A stretch of 64,000 bases of DNA from Cyclobacteriaceae bacterium (GCA_016787565.1 JAEUUG010000003.1:186001-250000), one strand, 5' to 3'; positions 8,842 through 17,194 are shown, counted from the stretch's first letter. Notes: generated by a model from the letters alone, not told the origin. A program made the numbers and translations.

Positions 8842-9351
8842 ATGAACAACCGAGTATTGGTACTGAACCAGGATAACAGCCCGTTGATGGTCTGCTCGGT
8901 TGAACGTGCCTTCATTCTGGTTTTCCTGAACAAAAGTGAGCTGGTGCGACCGGCCAATGGCTATAAGTTGCACTCCGTTACGCGGAGCTATCCTATGCCG
9001 TCTGTGATTCGACTCAACCGATATGTTAACGCCCCGTACAAGGGCGTTAATCTTACCCGGCAGAATATATTTAAGCGGGATAATCACGAATGCCAGTATT
9101 GTGGAACACGTAAAGACCTGACCATCGATCACGTTGTTCCCCGTTCCCTAGGCGGAAAAGATACGTGGACAAACCTGGTAACAGCCTGTAAGCGATGCAA
9201 TGCAAAAAAAGGTGACTATACACCCGATGAAGCAAACATGCCGCTACGTAAAAAACCATATAAGCCTTCGTATTCAATTTTTTTGAAAGATCATATGAGT
9301 GGTGAGGCGGGCGATTGGGATGTTTTTTTAAATGGTCATCAGACGTTGTAG
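8842..9351 (+). CDS. HNH endonuclease
   Basis: A 169-residue HNH nuclease-fold protein. Residues 1-70 form an N-terminal domain typical of the stand-alone bacterial HNH family found in Bacteroidota and cyanobacteria. The HNH/zinc core runs from about 80 to 125: CQYC (Cys84, Cys87), DH (Asp96, His97), Asn111 and CKRC (Cys116, Cys119), giving a structural zinc site plus the His-Asn catalytic layout. Its cellular role is unknown; it is a conserved single gene without a methylase or other restriction partner nearby, so I do not call it a restriction enzyme. It ends 9 bp before the first fucose-pathway gene. Confidence 0.9.
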   Translation: MNNRVLVLNQDNSPLMVCSVERAFILVFLNKSELVRPANGYKLHSVTRSYPMPSVIRLNRYVNAPYKGVNLTRQNIFKRDNHECQYCGTRKDLTIDHVVPRSLGGKDTWTNLVTACKRCNAKKGDYTPDEANMPLRKKPYKPSYSIFLKDHMSGEAGDWDVFLNGHQTL

Positions 9352-9360
9352 TGTTTTATC

Positions 9361-10137
9361 ATGTTCAGTCTACATAACAAAACAGCAATCATTACCGGTG
9401 GTGGAAGCGGGATTGGTAAAGCCATTGCCGAGTGTTTTGCCTTCCAGGGGGCTTCTATTTTCATATTGGAACTCAATGCCTCCTCGGTCGAAGAGACGGT
9501 AAAGAAAATAGTATCGGCCGGTGGCAGTGTACAGGCATTTACATGTAATGTAGCGGATCAGCATCAGGTCGGTGAGGTTGTGCGCAACATCATTGAACAA
9601 ACAGGCCGAGTTGATATGCTGGTGAACTGTGCGGGCATTGCGCACATCGGAAAACTGGAAAGTACAACTGAAACTGATTTTGAACGAGTTTTTCAAGTAA
9701 ATGTAAAAGGCGTTTACAACACCATGCATGCTGTTATTGCGCAGATGAAAAAACAAGGAGGAGGCGTGATCCTTAACCTTGCATCGGTAGCTTCCAGTGT
9801 GGGTATTGCCGACCGTTTTGCTTATTCGATGAGTAAGGGTGCTGTGCTCACCATGACATTATCAGTTGCAAAGGATTACATCAAAGAAAATATCAGGTGC
9901 AATTGTATTTCTCCAGCTCGTGTGCATACTTCTTTTGTGGATGGTTTCCTGAAAACAAATTATCCCGGAAAGGAAGAAGAGATGTTTGAGAAACTATCCC
10001 AAACACAGCCGATTGGCAGAATGGGAAGACCGGACGAAATTGCTATGCTGGCCTTGTATCTCTGTTCAGATGAGGCTTCTTTCGTAACCGGTACGGATTA
10101 CCCGATTGACGGTGGATTTATCAGGTTGAACAACTAA
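9361..10137 (+). CDS. SDR dehydrogenase, probable 2-keto-3-deoxy-L-fuconate dehydrogenase
   Basis: A 258-residue classical short-chain dehydrogenase. It has the NAD-binding TGGGSGIG (residues 12-19), the NCAG segment, the catalytic Ser and the YSMSK pair (about 156-160), and a C-terminal TGTDYPIDGGF. The substrate loop SPARVHTSFVDGFLK resembles the BDH2/ketodeoxyfuconate dehydrogenase branch. Together with the FAH hydrolase, lactonase, second SDR, FucP and mutarotase downstream, this suggests NAD-dependent oxidation of 2-keto-3-deoxy-L-fuconate to the 2,4-diketo acid. The enzyme class is certain from motifs; the substrate is inferred from context. It is the first gene of the probable fucose operon. 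Confidence 0.82.
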   Translation: MFSLHNKTAIITGGGSGIGKAIAECFAFQGASIFILELNASSVEETVKKIVSAGGSVQAFTCNVADQHQVGEVVRNIIEQTGRVDMLVNCAGIAHIGKLESTTETDFERVFQVNVKGVYNTMHAVIAQMKKQGGGVILNLASVASSVGIADRFAYSMSKGAVLTMTLSVAKDYIKENIRCNCISPARVHTSFVDGFLKTNYPGKEEEMFEKLSQTQPIGRMGRPDEIAMLALYLCSDEASFVTGTDYPIDGGFIRLNN

Positions 10138-10192
10138 TCTATTTATATATAACCAAACCATTTCCGAAAATCGAATTGGATGTAATGAACCT

Positions 10193-11041
10193 ATGAAACT
10201 ACTGCGCTATGGTGCTCCGGGCACTGAAAAACCGGGGGTCTTAATCGATGGGGCAATCGTTGATGTTTCCGCTTTTGGTGAAGACTTTGGTGAGAAGTTC
10301 TTCGAAACAGATGGCATTAAACGCCTGGAAAATTGGTTGAAGCAAAACGCCAATCTGCCAATCATTAATAAACCTGTAAGAATTGCTTCACCGTTTACCC
10401 GACCCTCTAAAATTATTTGTGTCGGACTCAACTACACCAAACATGCGTTGGAATCGAAAATGGATATTCCCAAAGAGCCCATTATCTTTTTCAAATCCAC
10501 AACAGCCTTATCAGGACCAAACGATGATCTGGTTATTCCCCGCAACAGCACCAAAACAGATTGGGAAGTTGAGTTGGCGGTGGTGATCGGAAAAAAGGCA
10601 TCCTATGTTGAGGAGAAAGATTCCCTGGACTATGTTGCAGGGTTTTGCCTGCACAACGATTACAGTGAGCGTGAATTTCAGTTAGAGCGCAACGGTCAGT
10701 GGGTAAAAGGAAAAAGTTGTGATACGTTTGCCCCAATGGGTCCATACCTGGTAACAAAAGATGAAATTGCCAACTTCAATAACCTTCACATGTGGTTGAA
10801 AGTCAATGAAAAAATGATGCAGGACAACAACACCGATGATATGATCTTTGAGGTGCCTTTTCTAGTCAGCTACATCAGTCAGTTCATGACCTTGCTGCCC
10901 GGTGATGTTATTTCAACCGGAACGCCAGCCGGTGTCGGACTTGGATTTAAACCACCGCTATACCTTAAGCCGGGTGATGTTATTGAGCTGGGAATTGAGG
11001 GATTGGGTGAGCAACGTCAAAGGGCAATAGCATACGCATAA
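10193..11041 (+). CDS. FAH-family hydrolase, probable 2,4-diketo-3-deoxy-L-fuconate hydrolase
   Basis: A 282-residue fumarylacetoacetate hydrolase-family protein with an N-terminal cap (1-70) and a catalytic domain beginning at KIICVGLNYTKHA. Metal ligands are visible in the DWEVELAVVIGKKA segment (Glu pair) and the downstream LHNDYSERE segment. STGTPAGVGLG and DVIELGIEGLG complete the family signature. In the non-phosphorylative L-fucose route this family cleaves 2,4-diketo-3-deoxy-L-fuconate to pyruvate and lactate. The gene is 55 bp after the SDR and 27 bp before the lactonase. The family is secure; the substrate is from genomic context. Confidence 0.85.
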   Translation: MKLLRYGAPGTEKPGVLIDGAIVDVSAFGEDFGEKFFETDGIKRLENWLKQNANLPIINKPVRIASPFTRPSKIICVGLNYTKHALESKMDIPKEPIIFFKSTTALSGPNDDLVIPRNSTKTDWEVELAVVIGKKASYVEEKDSLDYVAGFCLHNDYSEREFQLERNGQWVKGKSCDTFAPMGPYLVTKDEIANFNNLHMWLKVNEKMMQDNNTDDMIFEVPFLVSYISQFMTLLPGDVISTGTPAGVGLGFKPPLYLKPGDVIELGIEGLGEQRQRAIAYA

Positions 11042-11068
11042 TGATTGCATCGTAATGCGTACCGTTCT

Positions 11069-11890
11069 ATGATCGATTCACATCAACATTTCTGGAAGTA
11101 CAATCCGGTACGTGATGCCTGGATCAATGATGATATGAAGGTGATTCAGCATGATTTTCTTCCGCTTGATTTGAAACCCATGTATGATCAATTTGGAATA
11201 GAGGGGTGTGTGGCCGTGCAAGCGGATCAATCAGAAGATGAAACAAGTTTTCTGCTTTCATTGGCCGATCAATTTGATTTTATAAAGGGAGTAGTGGGTT
11301 GGATAGACCTCCGATCAAATAACCTAACGGAAAGATTAATTCATTATACGCAATTTAAAAAGCTAAAAGGTTTTCGGCATGTCGTTCAGGGGGAGCCAAA
11401 AGGTTTTCTTATGAATCCGGAATTTATCAACGGAGTACGGAAGTTGCGAGAATTTAATCTCACTTACGATCTGTTGATCTACCATCATCAGTTGGAAGAA
11501 GCTTTATCCTTTGTGCATCAGGTTCGGGATGTAAAAATTGTGATTGATCATTTGGCTAAGCCGTCCATTAAGACAAAAGAAAAGACCAGGTGGGAATTGA
11601 ATATGGCAGCGATGTCAACATTTGAAAATGTTTCCTGCAAAATTTCAGGTATGGTCACTGAAGCGGATTGGAAAAAATGGAAACCGGAAGATTTCACACC
11701 ATACCTGGATGAGCTTTTTGAAATGTTTGGCGCTGAAAGACTGATGTACGGTTCGGACTGGCCTGTATGCCTGCTGGCAGCATCCTATGAACAGCAGCTT
11801 TCAATTGTTACGCACTACATGGCCTCCTTTTCGGCTCGCGAAAAGCAATTGGTCAATGGTGAGAATGCCAGGAAGTTTTATAATCTTTAA
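11069..11890 (+). CDS. amidohydrolase, probable L-fuconolactonase
   Basis: A 273-residue amidohydrolase (Amidohydro_2) TIM-barrel protein. It begins MIDSHQHFW, the classic HxH metal motif of the lactonase branch. It continues with the IDHLAKP strand (catalytic-site His, about residue 157) and ends with YGSDWPVC (active-site Asp). Family members of this size hydrolyse sugar lactones such as L-fuconolactone and L-rhamnonolactone. I chose the ATG at 11069 over an upstream TTG (11045) because the HxH motif should sit at the very N terminus. It ends 2 bp before the next SDR, so the genes are tightly coupled. Confidence 0.85.
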   Translation: MIDSHQHFWKYNPVRDAWINDDMKVIQHDFLPLDLKPMYDQFGIEGCVAVQADQSEDETSFLLSLADQFDFIKGVVGWIDLRSNNLTERLIHYTQFKKLKGFRHVVQGEPKGFLMNPEFINGVRKLREFNLTYDLLIYHHQLEEALSFVHQVRDVKIVIDHLAKPSIKTKEKTRWELNMAAMSTFENVSCKISGMVTEADWKKWKPEDFTPYLDELFEMFGAERLMYGSDWPVCLLAASYEQQLSIVTHYMASFSAREKQLVNGENARKFYNL

Positions 11891-11892
11891 TC

Positions 11893-12663
11893 ATGGATTT
11901 ACAACTCACCAACAAAGTTATTATTGTCACCGGTGGAGCCAAGGGAATCGGAGAGGGCATCGTGGAGGTATTGGCAAGAGAAGGTGCAATACCAGTTATC
12001 ATCGGCAGAAGCCAAACCGATAACCAAAAGGTATTGGCAAAAATTTCAACAGGATTTCAGGTTGAAGCCGAGCTTACGAAGCCGGAAGAAAGTGAACGAG
12101 CTGTTCGAGAAGTCTTAGCAAAGTTTGGTCGGATTGACGGGCTTGTCAACAATGCCGGAGTCAATGACGGTGTCAGTCTGGAGCATGGCAGTTATGAGGG
12201 CTTCATGTCATCACTTCATAAAAACCTGGTGCATTATTATCTGATGGCGCACTATGCCTTGCCGGCATTGATAAAATCGAAAGGTTCGATTGTGAACATT
12301 GGTTCGAAAACTGCCGAGACGGGTCAGGGCGGAACCTCAGCATATGCCGCATCCAATGGCGGACGCAACGCTTTGACACGTGAATGGGCAGTTGAATTGC
12401 TGAAGTATGGCATTCGGGTGAATGCCGTTATTGTTGCCGAGTGTTATACACCCTTATATGAAAAGTGGGTGCAGACCTTGCCCAATCCTAAAGAAGCCTT
12501 GCAACGAATCACAGCGAAAATTCCATTGGGAAAGCGTATGACAACAGCTGAAGAGATTGCCGACATGGTTGCGTTTTTACTTTCAGAAAAATCAAGTCAT
12601 ACTACCGGGCAACTGGTGTATGTTGATGGCGGTTATGTACACCTGGATCGTGCGCTTTTATAA
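11893..12663 (+). CDS. SDR protein, probable L-fucose dehydrogenase with Asn at the catalytic Lys position
   Basis: A 256-residue short-chain dehydrogenase with TGGAKGIG (residues 14-21), VNNAG (about 88-92) and a C terminus TTGQLVYVDGGYVHLDRALL like the L-fucose dehydrogenase branch. It should oxidise L-fucose to L-fucono-lactone, upstream of the lactonase encoded just before it. Oddity: the active-site segment reads SAYAASNGGRNALTREWA, so the Y-x-x-x-K motif has Asn (codon AAT) where Lys is expected; Tyr and the upstream Ser region (NIGSKT) are present. I believe some Bacteroidota relatives share this change but could not check. The gene is followed after 69 bp by fucP. Confidence 0.8.
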   Translation: MDLQLTNKVIIVTGGAKGIGEGIVEVLAREGAIPVIIGRSQTDNQKVLAKISTGFQVEAELTKPEESERAVREVLAKFGRIDGLVNNAGVNDGVSLEHGSYEGFMSSLHKNLVHYYLMAHYALPALIKSKGSIVNIGSKTAETGQGGTSAYAASNGGRNALTREWAVELLKYGIRVNAVIVAECYTPLYEKWVQTLPNPKEALQRITAKIPLGKRMTTAEEIADMVAFLLSEKSSHTTGQLVYVDGGYVHLDRALL

Positions 12664-12732
12664 GAATTGAATTTAACAGGCTGTAGTGAGTGCTGTTGAA
12701 ATTAATATTTTCTTTAACCTGAAACCAAACCT

Positions 12733-13986
12733 ATGCCCATTCCCGGTTCTTCAACGATATCTTCTGATCAACAGTTCGATCCCAATAAATCTTATCTGGT
12801 ACCTTTTATACTGGTAACCAGTTTATTTTTTCTTTGGGGATTGGCGAATATTCTAAACTCTGCTTTAATCGCGCACTTTCAGCCGGTTTTTACTATCGGT
12901 AGAGCAGAAGCGATGCTGGTGGAAACAGCCTTTTACTTTGGATATTTTACAATTGCCATACCTGCCGGACTTTTTATGGAGAAGCAAGGATACAAGAAGG
13001 GCATATTGTTAGGGTTATTGTTGTATGCCTGCGGAGCCTTCATGTTCATACCGGCAGCTAAATTTTTGACCTTCGGATTTTTTTTGGTGGCACTGTATAT
13101 CATTGCCAGTGGGCTGGCTTTTTTAGAGACAGCCGCAAATCCGTATGTCACAATCTTGGGCAAGCCGGAGTCATCCGTTCAACGCTTAAACTTTTCACAA
13201 TCGTTCAATGGGTTGGCATTGGTAGTTGGCCCCTGGCTTGCAGGTCAGTTTATTTTTTCTGGCAACGAAGGAGCGATGGAATTACTAAGTGAAAAGCAAC
13301 AGGCGGCTGATGCCGTGATTTTTCCATACACACTCATTGCCATTGTGGTTTTAGTGGTGGCATTTCTATTTTTCTTAACCAAAATGCCTGAACCTGTAAG
13401 CAGTGGCAAATTGAAATTTGATAAGTCAATTTTCAAGCATAAGCATTTGATGCAAGCGGTTATTGCACAACTTTTTTACGTAGGAGCACAAGCCGGAATT
13501 TGGGGCATCACAATAAACTATATCACTGAATTGATTCCCGGAACAAGTAAGGAAGTGGCTTCTAAAAGTTACATGGCTATTGGGATGTTTTTGTTTGTTG
13601 GCGGACGATTTCTAGGAACCTGGCTCATGACATTCATTAAAGATCATAAGCTTCTGACAACCTATGCTGCAATAGCAGCCGCGTTGTGTTTGTGCGGAGT
13701 TTTTGCGGATGGAAAAATAGCTGTCTTTTCAATTCTGGGGATAAACTTCTTTATGTCCATTATGTTCCCAACCATTTTTGCTTTAGGTGTTCGGGATTTG
13801 GGGGAGGATACAAAAGTTGCTTCATCGTTGATTATTATGGCCATTGTAGGTGGTGCCATTCTTCCACCCGTTATGGGATTGATAGCTGAGCATGTAGGTA
13901 TTCAGACTTCCTTCATTCTTCCATTTTTTTGTTTTCTGATTGTGTTGCTGTATGGATGGCGAGGCTATAAAATTAAATCCGTATGA
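12733..13986 (+). CDS. fucP: L-fucose/proton symporter FucP-like MFS permease
   Basis: A 417-residue major facilitator protein with about 12 membrane segments. The first helix carries the FucP-family signature LFFLWGLANILNSALI. It is followed by acidic FxxGRAEAMLVETAFYFGYF and the loop FMEKQGYKKGI, with AxLxxxAxExAANPYVTILG in helix 5. The family imports L-fucose, or related hexoses, with protons across the inner membrane. Length is typical (about 410-440 aa). The last codons overlap the mutarotase start by 4 bp (ATGA), showing an operon. The neighbouring fucose enzymes make L-fucose the likeliest substrate, with glucose/galactose a lesser alternative. Confidence 0.88.
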   Translation: MPIPGSSTISSDQQFDPNKSYLVPFILVTSLFFLWGLANILNSALIAHFQPVFTIGRAEAMLVETAFYFGYFTIAIPAGLFMEKQGYKKGILLGLLLYACGAFMFIPAAKFLTFGFFLVALYIIASGLAFLETAANPYVTILGKPESSVQRLNFSQSFNGLALVVGPWLAGQFIFSGNEGAMELLSEKQQAADAVIFPYTLIAIVVLVVAFLFFLTKMPEPVSSGKLKFDKSIFKHKHLMQAVIAQLFYVGAQAGIWGITINYITELIPGTSKEVASKSYMAIGMFLFVGGRFLGTWLMTFIKDHKLLTTYAAIAAALCLCGVFADGKIAVFSILGINFFMSIMFPTIFALGVRDLGEDTKVASSLIIMAIVGGAILPPVMGLIAEHVGIQTSFILPFFCFLIVLLYGWRGYKIKSV

Positions 13987-14318
13987 GGCGATTTTGTTTG
14001 GCTTTGGATCTGAAGGATGATCCAAAACTGATTGCAGAATACGAAGCTTATCATCACCAGGTATGGCCTGATGTTTTGCGGAGTATTCACGATTCTGGTA
14101 TTTCAAGAATGGAAATCTATCGGGCTGGTAATCGACTCTTTATGATCATAGAAGTTTCAGATGATTTTTCTTTCGAACGAAAATCACAAGCCGATGCTAT
14201 CAACCCTGCTGTGCAACAGTGGGAAAGATTGATGTGGGAGTATCAGCAGGCATTGCCCTTTGCAAAACCGGGCGAGAAGTGGGTAGTACTGGAGAAGATT
14301 TTTGAAACAGAAAATTGA
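13983..14318 (+). CDS. L-rhamnose/L-fucose mutarotase family protein
   Basis: A 111-residue dimeric alpha/beta-barrel (DUF718/RhaM) mutarotase. Conserved features are the N-terminal RFCLALDLKDD strand, the catalytic His in YHHQVWPDV (about residue 24), MEIYR, NRLFMIIE and WxxLMWEYQ. The family interconverts alpha and beta anomers of 6-deoxy-hexoses, so here it should feed beta-L-fucose to the dehydrogenase. It is translationally coupled to fucP (4-bp ATGA overlap). The family is clear; L-fucose rather than L-rhamnose follows from the neighbours. Confidence 0.88.
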   Translation: MRRFCLALDLKDDPKLIAEYEAYHHQVWPDVLRSIHDSGISRMEIYRAGNRLFMIIEVSDDFSFERKSQADAINPAVQQWERLMWEYQQALPFAKPGEKWVVLEKIFETEN

Positions 14319-14368
14319 ATTATCGGAAAGCACACACGGTTAGTGTAACTTCGCAAAAAAAAATCAAA

Positions 14369-15100
14369 ATGTCAACAGTATTAATCTTAGGAGCTGCCAG
14401 TGATGTAGCAATGGCCTGTGCCAATGAATATGCAAAAAAAGGGAATAATCTTTTTTTGGGTGGTCGGAACATGGATCAGTTAGCTATCAATGCCAACGAC
14501 CTGCAGATTCGGTATCAGGTAAAAGCCAAAGCGGTATTCTTTGATGCCCTGGCATTCGATACACATGCAGCGTTTTATCAGCAGCTTGGTGAACGACCTG
14601 ACATTACAATCTGTGTTTTTGGTCTTTTGGGCGATCAGAAAGTTTCAGCCACCAATTGGGAAGAATGCAAACGTGTTATTGAATCCAACTATGTTGGAGC
14701 CGTTTCTATTCTGAATGTCGTGGCCAACGATTATGAAAGGGTTAAGCAGGGAACGATTGTAGGTATCAGTTCGGTGGCTGGCGAGCGAGGCCGGCAAAGC
14801 AACTACATTTATGGTAGTGCCAAAGCAGGGTTTACGGCTTACTTGTCGGGGCTCCGAAACCGGTTGACTACCTCGGGTGTAACGGTACTTACCGTTAAAC
14901 CGGGTTTCATCTACACCAAAATGACAGAGGGACTAAAACTTCCTAAACCACTTACGGCTAAACCGGAAGATTTAGGGAGAGCCATTGCAAAGGCAGTAGA
15001 AAAGAAAAAGAATGTTATCTACGTGCTCCCCATCTGGAGATTGATCATGTTGATCATCCGCACTATACCCGAAGGAATTTTTAAGAAGCTTAAACTTTAA
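14369..15100 (+). CDS. DprE2-like short-chain reductase
   Basis: A 243-residue SDR protein. It has a degenerate glycine motif near the N terminus (LGAASDVA), the FGLLGD segment, SSVAGERGRQSNYIYGSAK with the Tyr-Lys pair, and a C terminus (PIWRLIMLIIRTIP then basic residues) that looks membrane-associating. These features match mycobacterial DprE2, which reduces decaprenylphosphoryl-2-keto-pentose to the arabinose form together with the FAD oxidase DprE1. No DprE1 homologue is in the window, but a UbiA/HAD pair for earlier steps lies at 44034-45505. I chose the ATG at 14369 over a TTG at 14315 because the fold starts there. It probably is not part of fucose catabolism. Confidence 0.75.
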   Translation: MSTVLILGAASDVAMACANEYAKKGNNLFLGGRNMDQLAINANDLQIRYQVKAKAVFFDALAFDTHAAFYQQLGERPDITICVFGLLGDQKVSATNWEECKRVIESNYVGAVSILNVVANDYERVKQGTIVGISSVAGERGRQSNYIYGSAKAGFTAYLSGLRNRLTTSGVTVLTVKPGFIYTKMTEGLKLPKPLTAKPEDLGRAIAKAVEKKKNVIYVLPIWRLIMLIIRTIPEGIFKKLKL

Positions 15101-15112
15101 CGGTATACCTTA

Positions 15113-15137
15113 ACGCAGCATCATACTGAAGCTGCGT
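15113..15137. terminator. stem-loop between convergent genes
   Basis: ACGCAGC (15113-15119) and GCTGCGT (15131-15137) form a perfect 7-bp stem with an 11-nt loop in the 41-bp gap between the DprE2-like gene and yebC. Neither side has a U-run, so it is at best a weak bidirectional terminator or an mRNA 3'-end stabiliser. Confidence 0.3.
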
Positions 15138-15141
15138 ACGT

Positions 15142-15849
15142 TCAGGCAAGGTTATGATAAACAGTTTGAACATCGTCATCAGCCTCCAGGGCGTCAACAC
15201 ATTTCAGTACTTCGTCTTGTTGATCTTCAGAGAGTTCTTTTGTTGTTGTGGGGATGTACTGCAGTTCCGAACTTTTGGCTTCTAATCCTTTTGTCTCCAA
15301 AAACTTCAGCATGTGACCGAAGTCATTGAAGGTGGTATAGATGATCACCTCTTCCTCTCCGCGCTCAATATCGGATGCGCCTGCATCGATCAGATCCAGT
15401 TCCAGCTCATCGAGATTAATTTTTGAAGGATCAAATTTGAAGAGGCCTTTGCGTTCGAACATAAATGCAACGGAGCCGGAGTTACCCATGCTGCCACCAT
15501 TCTTGGAAAAATGAAGTCGGATGTTGGCCACGGTTCGGGTAGGATTGTCTGTTGCGCATTCTACCATGATGGGAACACCATGTGGGCCATACCCCTCGTA
15601 GGTTACTTCCTGAAAATCTTTTTCTTCTTTGGATGAAGCACGCTTGATGGCAGCTTCAACCCGATCTTTCGGCATATTGGCTCCCTTGGCATTTTGCATG
15701 GCCATACGGAGCTTTGGATTGTTTTCGGGTAGGGGTCCCGCATGCTTTACAGCAATGGCAATGTCCTTTCCAATGCGGGTAAACGTCTTTGCCATCTTGT
15801 CAAAGCGCGCAAACATTTTGTGTTTCCGTTTTTCAAATATGCGTCCCAT
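15142..15849 (-). CDS. YebC/PmpR-family protein
   Basis: A 235-residue YebC/TACO1-family protein. The Bacteroidota-type N terminus reads MGRIFEKRKHKMFARF, then AKTFTRIGKDI. The family core follows: NPKLRMAMQNAKGANMPKD, YEGYGPHGVPIMVECATDN, RTVANIRLHFSKNGGSMG and SGSVAFMFERKG. Members were long annotated as transcription regulators and are now linked to relief of ribosome stalling at polyproline-type sequences; which role applies here is not visible. Length is normal (about 235-250 aa). A well-formed promoter lies just upstream at 15871-15901, making it a single-gene unit. Confidence 0.95.
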   Translation of the reverse strand: MGRIFEKRKHKMFARFDKMAKTFTRIGKDIAIAVKHAGPLPENNPKLRMAMQNAKGANMPKDRVEAAIKRASSKEEKDFQEVTYEGYGPHGVPIMVECATDNPTRTVANIRLHFSKNGGSMGNSGSVAFMFERKGLFKFDPSKINLDELELDLIDAGASDIERGEEEVIIYTTFNDFGHMLKFLETKGLEAKSSELQYIPTTTKELSEDQQDEVLKCVDALEADDDVQTVYHNLA

Positions 15850-15870
15850 ACAATCGATTTAATCTTTCGG

Positions 15871-15901
15871 CAAAATTAACCTTGATTCAGGATTCTCCAA
15901 A
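15871..15901 (-). promoter_or_regulatory. Bacteroidota-type promoter of yebC
   Basis: On the minus strand: TTTG (15898-15901), a 19-bp spacer, then TAATTTTG (15871-15878), a perfect TAnnTTTG. The ATG at 15847-15849 follows with a leader of about 15 nt. Both boxes and the spacing fit the consensus for the primary sigma factor of this phylum. Confidence 0.75.
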
Positions 15902-15917
15902 CCCAACTGCGGTTTGC

Positions 15918-17090
15918 TCAGGCTTCAGCTCGTTTGGATTTTTCCCAGACAACACTTTGATTTCCCCGGATAAACCGGATGAATCCCGCATAGACGGAAA
16001 TATTCATGACGAGAAAATAGTAAGGAACAAAGAAACCTTTAATAGATATGTTTTTATCGCGCAAGAGATATCCAAATCCTGCGAAAGCATAAAAGATTAA
16101 CTGAAAACAAAGTGTCATGAAATAGAACCAGTGCCCGGTTGTGATGAGAATAATATTACTACCGAGTACAATTGGAAGCGATAGAGGGGCGAGTGTCCAG
16201 CGCAGCACCCGGTGCGAAATGTACTGGAAACTCAGCACGCCATAGCGGATCGGATTCAATAGTTCTTTGAGCCGAAGCATAGATTGAAAACCTCCTGCGC
16301 AAATACGCACCTTTCGTTTCCATTCCTCTTCTACAGATGCTGAAGCTGTTTCAATAGCATAAGCTTCCGGCTCATAGATAAAGCGGTATCCTTTGGATAC
16401 AATTCTCATCGACATATAAAAGTCTTCAATGATGGAGTCGCCTGGCGGTTCTTCGAACAAGGCTGTGCGAATGGAAAAGAGTTCACCGGCCGCACCAACA
16501 ACTGAATATACTTCGGAGTCTTTTCTTTTGAGGAAAGATTCGTATTTCCAGTACAATCCTTCGCCTGCACCAGAGGCATTATCTTCTGATTTTTTTAGAA
16601 TGCGTTTTTCGCCTGCCACACCTCCAACTTTCTTATCCGTATAGTGCCGGACAATATTTTTGATGGCTTTGGGATTCAGAAAAGTATTGGCATCACAATA
16701 AATGACGATTGGCGTTTTGACAAACTTCATGATCCTGTTGACAGCATGAATTTTACCCTTCCGTTGCGGCTCATGGAACAATTGAATGGCACTAAATTGA
16801 CGGGCGATTTCAGGGGTTTGATCGGTTGACCCATCAGTGACGATGAAAATGCTGATTTTTTCTTTCGGATAATCCAGTGAAAGGGTGTCCAATATCTTCT
16901 TTTCGATAAACCCCGCTTCATTGTAGGCAGCAATGATGAGGGTTACTTCAGGGATTTCCAGAGGAAATTTGGGTGTTTCTAACCGTCCTTTGAGTTTGGC
17001 TAAAAAGTAAATAACCGCCCCATAACCTACATACGTGTACAGAATAATGGTTGAACCGACCCAAAAGAGGTAAAAAGCTGCCTGAATCAT
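15918..17090 (-). CDS. membrane glycosyltransferase, family 2
   Basis: A 390-residue GT2 processive-type glycosyltransferase. An N-terminal membrane helix (about residues 6-32) precedes the GT-A domain beginning VTLIIAAYNEAGFIEKKI. Key residues are VTDGSTDQT, the DxD-like YCDAN, the GxAGEL acceptor segment, IIEDFYMSM (catalytic Asp) and the KRKVRICAGG replacement of the QxxRW loop. Three or four hydrophobic helices close the C terminus (about 285-375). Such enzymes polymerise or extend surface glycans from the cytoplasmic face. Its sugar is unknown. It stands alone on the minus strand, divergent from the giant repeat-protein gene. Confidence 0.88.
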   Translation of the reverse strand: MIQAAFYLFWVGSTIILYTYVGYGAVIYFLAKLKGRLETPKFPLEIPEVTLIIAAYNEAGFIEKKILDTLSLDYPKEKISIFIVTDGSTDQTPEIARQFSAIQLFHEPQRKGKIHAVNRIMKFVKTPIVIYCDANTFLNPKAIKNIVRHYTDKKVGGVAGEKRILKKSEDNASGAGEGLYWKYESFLKRKDSEVYSVVGAAGELFSIRTALFEEPPGDSIIEDFYMSMRIVSKGYRFIYEPEAYAIETASASVEEEWKRKVRICAGGFQSMLRLKELLNPIRYGVLSFQYISHRVLRWTLAPLSLPIVLGSNIILITTGHWFYFMTLCFQLIFYAFAGFGYLLRDKNISIKGFFVPYYFLVMNISVYAGFIRFIRGNQSVVWEKSKRAEA

Positions 17091-17166
17091 TAAAAAATGC
17101 TGAAATTAAATCGTGAAACTACGAGTTACAATGGACATTTATAAGGCATACAGTCAGGAAATTCCG

Positions 17167-17174
17167 TAAGTTTG
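17167..17174 (+). promoter_or_regulatory. -7 box for the repeat-protein gene
   Basis: TAAGTTTG, a perfect TAnnTTTG, ends 20 bp before the ATG at 17195. A TTTA at 17138-17141 could be a poor -33 box (25-bp spacer, slightly long). The 104-bp divergent gap upstream holds nothing else recognisable. Confidence 0.5.
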
Positions 17175-17194
17175 CGGGTCTATCGTTGGAAATC

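Noticed and set aside
8842..9351. HNH nuclease as part of a restriction or anti-phage system
   Set aside because: No methylase, helicase or other defence gene is near; the neighbours are peptidase and fucose genes.
17186..17194. TTG at 17186 as the start of the repeat protein
   Set aside because: The ATG at 17195 begins a normal signal peptide and is better spaced from the promoter box.
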